A stretch of DNA of 38,660 bases, taken from positions 1 through 38,660 of the forward strand of contig CANIKY010000020.1 in NCBI GenBank assembly GCA_947468085.1, given 5' to 3'. This DNA is from Paracoccaceae bacterium (lineage in GTDB: Bacteria > Pseudomonadota > Alphaproteobacteria > Rhodobacterales > Rhodobacteraceae). Below the pieces are notes generated by a model. That model was not told the origin of the DNA. It ran no database searches and saw only the letters and a list, made by a program, of their open reading frames with translations. This document shows, in pieces, positions 33,985-38,660 of this stretch. Every line of letters starts with the position of its first letter. Positions within the stretch are counted from its first letter, which is position 1. The position numbers and the translations under genes are program-made.

Positions 33985-35291
33985 TGGATGCCCGCGCCAT
34001 CATCGCCCAAATCCGCGACGGGGTCCCCCCGCCTGCGGACCAGATCGCTTGGTTCGCGGCAGGCCTCGCGTCAGGCACGGTCAGCGATGCGCAAGCGGGG
34101 GCTTTTGCTATGGCCGTGCTGCTAAAGGGGTTAGGAGAAGCCGGCCGCGTGGCGCTGACCACCGCAATGCGCGACACGGGCCATGTGCTGCAATGGGATC
34201 TGTCGGGGCCGGTGATCGACAAACACTCTACCGGCGGGATTGGCGATTGTGTCTCGCTGCTGTTGGCGCCTGCCTTGGCCGCCTGCGGGGCCTATGTGCC
34301 GATGATCTCGGGGCGGGGGCTGGGCCATACCGGCGGCACGCTCGACAAGCTGGAATCTATCCCCGGCTTTCGCACCGGCCTGTCAGAGGCGCAGGTGCAG
34401 CGCCAGATGGTGCAGATGGGTTGTGCTATCGTCTCGGCCAGCGCTGAAATCGCCCCCGCCGACCGCAGACTTTACGCCATCCGCGATGTGACGGGGACGG
34501 TGGAAAGCATTGATCTGATCACAGCCTCGATCCTGTCCAAGAAACTGGCGGCGGGGTTAGAGGCGTTGGTGTTAGACGTAAAATGCGGCTCTGGCGCCTT
34601 CATGAAAACGGTTGAACAGGCCGAGGCCCTTGCCCGTGCGCTGGTTTCCACCGCCCAAGGGGCTGGCTGCATGACCGCGGCCCTGATCACCGACATGTCC
34701 CAACCCCTCGCCACCGCTGCTGGCAACGCGCTGGAAGTGGCCGAGGTGATGGAGACTTTGACCGGAACCGCCGTCAACACCGCCCTGTGGGATATCACCG
34801 TGGCCTTGGGCGGCGAGGCGCTGGCCTTGGGCGGCTTGGCCCATGACGCCGCCGACGGCGCGGACCGTATCGCTCAGGCGCTGGAATCGGGCGATGCCGC
34901 CGAAAAGTTCGGCCGCATGATCGCGGCCCAAGGCGGGCCTGCAGATTTTGTTGACCGCTGGCCCGACCGCCTGCCTGCCGCAACCGTGATCCGCGCCGTG
35001 CCGAGTTTGGGCTTTGGCTTTGTAGACAAGATTGACGGCGAAGCGCTGGGCCTCAGCGTGGTGCGGTTGGGCGGCGGGCGGCAGCGCGAGGGGGATAAGA
35101 TCAACCCCTCGGTCGGCTTGTCAGACTTGGCGGGGATTGGCGAGCATATCGCCTTTGGCGAACCCCTCTGCATGGTCCACGCCGCCACCGAAGCCCAAGC
35201 CGAGGCGGCTATTAGCGCCATTCAAGCTGCCTATACCTTGGCCGATATTGCCCCCGAAGATCCGGCGCTGATCCTGAAACGGATCGCCTGA
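33984..35291 (+). CDS. deoA: Thymidine phosphorylase
   Basis: Phosphorolyses thymidine or deoxyuridine into the free base and deoxyribose 1-phosphate in the cytosol. It has 435 residues. The phosphate-binding KHSTGGIGD is at 80-88 and the family signature SGRGLGHTGGTLDKLE at 109-124. The C-terminal alpha/beta domain has VVRLGGGRQREGDKINPSVG. The ATG overlaps the cdd stop by one base (TGATG), and the stop in turn overlaps the deoB ATG by one base. An upstream in-frame start inside cdd is rejected. The product deoxyribose 1-phosphate is the substrate of the next gene's enzyme. Confidence 0.96.
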   Translation: MDARAIIAQIRDGVPPPADQIAWFAAGLASGTVSDAQAGAFAMAVLLKGLGEAGRVALTTAMRDTGHVLQWDLSGPVIDKHSTGGIGDCVSLLLAPALAACGAYVPMISGRGLGHTGGTLDKLESIPGFRTGLSEAQVQRQMVQMGCAIVSASAEIAPADRRLYAIRDVTGTVESIDLITASILSKKLAAGLEALVLDVKCGSGAFMKTVEQAEALARALVSTAQGAGCMTAALITDMSQPLATAAGNALEVAEVMETLTGTAVNTALWDITVALGGEALALGGLAHDAADGADRIAQALESGDAAEKFGRMIAAQGGPADFVDRWPDRLPAATVIRAVPSLGFGFVDKIDGEALGLSVVRLGGGRQREGDKINPSVGLSDLAGIGEHIAFGEPLCMVHAATEAQAEAAISAIQAAYTLADIAPEDPALILKRIA

Positions 35292-36499
35292 TGGGGTCTG
35301 ATCGCAACCGCGCCTTTGTTGTCGTGATGGATTCCGTGGGCTGCGGTGGCGCACCCGATGCCGCTGATTTCGGCGATGCAGGGGCCAATACCTTGGCCCA
35401 TATCGCCCAAGCCTGCGCAGCAGGGCGGGCCGATGTCGGGCGCTTTGGCCCGCTGCATCTGCCGCATCTGGATGGTTTGGGGTTGGGGGCGGCGATCCGC
35501 CTTGCTTCGGGTGCTGACACGCCCGGGCTTTCGGCGGCACCGCAGGGCGTATGGGGGGCGTTAAGCGAGGTCAGTCGCGGCAAAGACACGCCCTCTGGCC
35601 ATTGGGAATTGGCCGGCGTGCCCGTCCCGTGGAAGTGGACCTATTTCCCCAACACAACCCCCGCCTTTCCGCCCGATCTGGTGGCGCTGGTCTGCCAGTT
35701 GGCGGGAACGGACGGCATCTTGGGCAATTGCCATTCCTCGGGCGTGCCCATCATCGAAGAGCATATCGACGCCCATCTGAAAACCGGATGGCCGATCTGC
35801 TACACCTCGGCCGACAGCGTGTTCCAGATCGCAGCGCATGAGGACAGATTCGGGCTGGACCGATTGCTGAAGCTTTGCGCTGACCTCGCCCCGCATCTGC
35901 ACGCCATGAACGTAGGTCGTGTGATTGCGCGGCCCTTTAGCGGCACGGCGCAAAACTTCCACCGCACCGCCAACCGCCACGACTACGCCATGGCCCCGCC
36001 CGCCCCCACGCTGCTGGATTGGGCGGCAGGGGCGGGCAGGGCGACCCATGCGGTGGGCAAGATCGGTGATATCTTTTCGATGCGCGGGATTGGGAAGCTG
36101 TGGAAGGGGCAGAATGATATTGCGCTTTTCGATCATTTTGAAAGGCTTATAGAGCAATCCGAACCCGGTTCCTTAACTTTTACCAACTTTGTTGAGTTTG
36201 ACAGCCTGTACGGCCACCCCCGCGATGTCGCAGGCTATGCCTGCGCGCTAGAGGCGTTTGACACCCGCGTCGGCGCGCTTTTGCCCCGCCTCAAATCCGG
36301 CGATCTGGTGATCTTCACCGCCGATCACGGCAACGATCCCACATGGCGCGGCACCGATCACACCCGCGAGCGCGTGCCGCTTCTGGCGGCTGGACTGGGT
36401 GCCCGCGCCTTGGGGTTGCGGGCTTTTGCTGATGTGGCGGCCTCGGTCGCGCAACATCTAAATATCCCCAACCAAGGGACCGGAGTGTCGTTTCTATGA
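35291..36499 (+). CDS. deoB: Phosphopentomutase
   Basis: Converts deoxyribose 1-phosphate and ribose 1-phosphate to the 5-phosphates, linking nucleoside phosphorolysis to central carbon metabolism. It has 402 residues and belongs to the alkaline-phosphatase-like metalloenzymes. Metal ligands are visible in VVMDSVGCGGAPDAADF, near residue 330 in FTADHGNDPTWRGTDHTRE, and in the phosphothreonine loop GANTLAHIA. SGKDTPSGHWELAG-like substrate loop is present around 97. The start overlaps the deoA stop (TGATG) and the last four bases overlap the add start (ATGA), so the operon is translationally linked. Confidence 0.96.
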   Translation: MGSDRNRAFVVVMDSVGCGGAPDAADFGDAGANTLAHIAQACAAGRADVGRFGPLHLPHLDGLGLGAAIRLASGADTPGLSAAPQGVWGALSEVSRGKDTPSGHWELAGVPVPWKWTYFPNTTPAFPPDLVALVCQLAGTDGILGNCHSSGVPIIEEHIDAHLKTGWPICYTSADSVFQIAAHEDRFGLDRLLKLCADLAPHLHAMNVGRVIARPFSGTAQNFHRTANRHDYAMAPPAPTLLDWAAGAGRATHAVGKIGDIFSMRGIGKLWKGQNDIALFDHFERLIEQSEPGSLTFTNFVEFDSLYGHPRDVAGYACALEAFDTRVGALLPRLKSGDLVIFTADHGNDPTWRGTDHTRERVPLLAAGLGARALGLRAFADVAASVAQHLNIPNQGTGVSFL

Positions 36500-37476
36500 C
36501 CCCCAAACTGGAATTGCACCTGCATCTGGAAGGCGCTGCCCCGCCGCGCTTTATCGCAAGCTTGGCCAAGGAAAAGCACATCGACATCGCGGGCATCTTT
36601 GCGCCTGACGGGTCCTATCGCTTTTCGGGCTTTGCCGAGTTCGTCAAAATCTACGAAGCCGCCTGCACCACTCTGACGCGCCCTGAAGATTACCAACGCT
36701 TGACCCGTGCCGTGCTGGAAGACCAAGCGCAGCACGGGGTGATCTATACCGAAATCTTCCTGTCGCCCGACTTTTGCGGTGGCCGCGATCGCGGCGCGTG
36801 GCGCGAATATCTACAAGCCGTCCGCGAAGAGGCGGCGGCGCTGGAGCGCGAGGTGGGCATCACCATGAAAGCTATCGCCACCTGCATCCGCCACTTTGGC
36901 CCCGACAAAGCCCGCCAAACCGCGCGGTGTGCGGCGGAAACGGCGGGGGATTTTCTGGTGGGCTTTGGCATCGCGGGGGTGGAAACCATGGGCAAGCTGA
37001 AAGACTTCCGCTGGAGCTTTGATGCTGCCCGTGAGGCGGGCCTAAAACCTACCGTCCATGCGGGCGAATGGGCCGGCCCATCCGAAGTGCGCGACGCTTT
37101 GCGCGATCTGGGGGCGCAGCGCATCGGCCACGGCGTGCGGGCGATCGAAGATCTAGCACTAGTCGATGAATTGGCCGAACGCGGCACGGTGCTGGAATGT
37201 TGCCCGGGGTCGAACGTGGCTTTGGGCATCTATCCCAGCTTTCGCAAACACCCCATTGGAGAGCTGTACCATCGCGGCGTCAAAGTCACCGTTTCCACCG
37301 ACGATCCGCCGTTCTTTCACACCAATTTGACGCGCGAATACGAGATGCTGCACGAAGCCTTTGACTGGGATGAGGGCGTCTTTGCCACGCTTAACCGCAC
37401 AGCGCTTGACGCGGCCTTCTGTGACACCGATACCAAAGACAAAATCGCCAAGCGGCTGGAGGCTGCCCATGTTTGA
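36496..37476 (+). CDS. add: Adenosine deaminase
   Basis: Zinc-dependent enzyme deaminating adenosine and deoxyadenosine to inosine and deoxyinosine. It has 326 residues. Zinc and catalytic residues are His8 and His10 (LELHLHLEG), His188 and Glu191 (HAGEW), His212 ([11 protein letters not shown]), and Asp269/Asp270 (STDDPPFF). The first motif is HLEG, whereas E. coli Add has HLDG; the same change is seen in adenine deaminases, so base versus nucleoside specificity is not fully settled, though the operon favours nucleosides. Overlaps deoB by four bases and upp by eight. Confidence 0.9.
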   Translation: MTPKLELHLHLEGAAPPRFIASLAKEKHIDIAGIFAPDGSYRFSGFAEFVKIYEAACTTLTRPEDYQRLTRAVLEDQAQHGVIYTEIFLSPDFCGGRDRGAWREYLQAVREEAAALEREVGITMKAIATCIRHFGPDKARQTARCAAETAGDFLVGFGIAGVETMGKLKDFRWSFDAAREAGLKPTVHAGEWAGPSEVRDALRDLGAQRIGHGVRAIEDLALVDELAERGTVLECCPGSNVALGIYPSFRKHPIGELYHRGVKVTVSTDDPPFFHTNLTREYEMLHEAFDWDEGVFATLNRTALDAAFCDTDTKDKIAKRLEAAHV

Positions 37477-38101
37477 AAACCTAACCATCGTCACCCATCC
37501 TTTGGTGCAGCACAAGTTGACGCTGATGCGCGAAAAAGATACGTCCACCGCGTCGTTCCGCCAGCTTTTGCGCGAAATCAGCCTGCTCTTGGCCTATGAA
37601 GTCACCCGCGAATTGCCGATGACGACAAAAAAGATCCAGACCCCGATCTGCGAGATGGACGCCCCCGCGATTGACGGCAAGAAACTGGCGCTGATCTCGA
37701 TCTTGCGGGCGGGCAATGGGCTGCTTGACGGGATTTTGGAACTGATCCCCGCCGCGCGGGTGGGGTTTGTCGGCCTGTACCGCGATCATGAAACGCTGAA
37801 ACCGGTGCAATATTACTACAAAGTGCCCGACCAGTTGGACGAGCGCATCTGTATTGTGGTTGATCCGATGTTGGCCACCGGCAATTCCAGTGCGGCGGCG
37901 GTGAAATTGTTGAAAGGCTCCGGCGCGCGCAATATCCGCTTCCTTTGCCTTCTGGCAGCGCCTGAAGGCATTCGCCACATGAACGCCGAACACCCCGATG
38001 TGCAGATCGTCACGGCATCCGTCGACAGCCATTTGAACGAGAATGGCTATATCGTGCCGGGCTTGGGCGATGCGGGCGACCGAATGTTTGGTACGAAGTA
38101 G
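37469..38101 (+). CDS. upp: Uracil phosphoribosyltransferase
   Basis: Joins uracil to PRPP to give UMP, the last step of uracil salvage, in the cytosol. It has 210 residues, the usual size. The start [20 protein letters not shown] and [10 protein letters not shown] match the family; the PRPP loop [10 protein letters not shown] is at about 131-140, and the uracil-binding C-terminal region ends [16 protein letters not shown]. The ATG at 37469 has GGAGG six bases upstream and overlaps the add stop by eight bases; an in-frame ATG inside add is rejected. It closes the operon and stops one base from the convergent gene, with no terminator between. Confidence 0.97.
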   Translation: MFENLTIVTHPLVQHKLTLMREKDTSTASFRQLLREISLLLAYEVTRELPMTTKKIQTPICEMDAPAIDGKKLALISILRAGNGLLDGILELIPAARVGFVGLYRDHETLKPVQYYYKVPDQLDERICIVVDPMLATGNSSAAAVKLLKGSGARNIRFLCLLAAPEGIRHMNAEHPDVQIVTASVDSHLNENGYIVPGLGDAGDRMFGTK

Positions 38102-38102
38102 C

Positions 38103-38606
38103 CTAGCCCGCGCATATCCCCTGCAACCGGATCCAGTCATTGTCTGACAGGATCGGCGCGGGCGAGATCCCCTTGAAGGGATCCTCCGCGATTAACCGCG
38201 CGGTGCTTTTACCGCTTGGGTCAAGGCTGCGGGCATATCCGCCCGAGGATAGTCCGATTTGCTTGAACTTTTCCAACAACACAGCGTCGGGTAACGCCAA
38301 TATTTTGGTATTCAACAAGTTTTCAGCATAGCCCGCCAGTCCATCAAGGGGCAGGTGGCCCGTGGTCAGCAACCGCACGGTTGCAGCCAAGCCCGCATGG
38401 CGCAAGATCGCAATGACCGGGTCGTCGATATCGGCCCGCAGCAGTGCCGCCAGTATGGAACCGGCCAAAGGCTCGGCATCCTCGGCCCCGATGATCAACG
38501 CGTTAGAGACCAGAACAATCCCCCCCGGCAAGGCCAAGGCCCCCGCAACGCCATCGCGCACCACGACAATTTCGCCCAATCCCTGCCCTGACAGCTTTTG
38601 TGCCAA
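38103..38606 (-). CDS. Unknown protein, 5' part lost at the poly-C end
   Basis: The last 167 codons of a larger gene; the frame runs upstream into the poly-C run, so the true start is lost and the TTG at 38606 is not a start. The visible part has a hydrophobic stretch GALALPGGIVLVSNALI that resembles the start of M48-type peptidase domains, but no HExxH follows where one would be expected (EPLAGSILAALLRA), so it may be an inactive relative. The ending, ARSLDPSGKSTARLI and PILSDNDWIRLQGICAG, is like conserved unknown proteins of Rhodobacterales. It converges on upp, one base apart. Confidence 0.6.
   Translation of the reverse strand: MAQKLSGQGLGEIVVVRDGVAGALALPGGIVLVSNALIIGAEDAEPLAGSILAALLRADIDDPVIAILRHAGLAATVRLLTTGHLPLDGLAGYAENLLNTKILALPDAVLLEKFKQIGLSSGGYARSLDPSGKSTARLIAEDPFKGISPAPILSDNDWIRLQGICAG

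Positions 38607-38660
<54 letters not shown>

Overview
The window reads as one chromosomal stretch of an alphaproteobacterium, most likely order Rhodobacterales (Roseobacter/Rhodobacter relatives). This rests on high GC with strong third-position G/C, phosphatidylcholine synthase, PuuD-type urate hydroxylase, the XerC/DUF484/PriA neighbourhood, and a DUF2793 tail-fibre-like protein. The assignment is inferred from gene content; no 16S or other definitive marker is present. The last 52 bases are pure C. This looks like a sequencing or assembly artefact at a contig end, and it cuts off the last gene.

Layout. 1-2.2 kb: a polysaccharide-export ABC permease (open at the left edge) converges on ugd (UDP-glucose dehydrogenase). 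2.3-7.0 kb (minus strand): a 1023-residue DUF2793/beta-helix protein with phage tail-fibre motifs but no other phage genes, an ArgO-type amino-acid exporter and a lysophospholipid-acyltransferase-like protein. 7.1-12.9 kb: a purine (urate) degradation cluster with PuuD, a divergent LysR regulator, an uncharacterised alpha/beta hydrolase, UraH, a PuuE-UraD fusion and ureidoglycine aminohydrolase. Together they cover urate to allantoate and ureidoglycine to ureidoglycolate; the allantoate-to-ureidoglycine step and ureidoglycolate lyase are not in the window. 12.9-14.0 kb: a hairpin-rich intergenic region and an AT-rich NYN-domain gene that looks foreign, inserted beside lepA.

14.0-19.3 kb holds housekeeping and small genes: lepA, a small secreted Cys-rich protein, a 2OG-Fe(II) oxygenase, a PCu(A)C copper chaperone with a DUF2946-like partner, rpmB with a clear terminator, and the meaB GTPase. 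19.5-25.8 kb: hrpB helicase, a FadH-type dienoyl-CoA reductase, an EamA transporter and pcs. 25.9-32.2 kb: xerC and DUF484 divergent from priA, then maeB (malic enzyme with a phosphotransacetylase-like tail).

32.4-38.1 kb: a VOC-bicupin protein of unknown function, then the tightly overlapping nucleoside-salvage operon cdd-deoA-deoB-add-upp. It deaminates cytidine and adenosine, phosphorolyses pyrimidine nucleosides, converts deoxyribose/ribose 1-phosphate to the 5-phosphate, and recaptures uracil. A truncated unknown gene closes the window. Short dispersed hairpin repeats of one apparent family sit in three intergenic gaps (19.5, 24.1 and 33.5 kb). No tRNA, rRNA, CRISPR array or intact insertion sequence was seen, and no gene-free stretch exceeds 300 bases.
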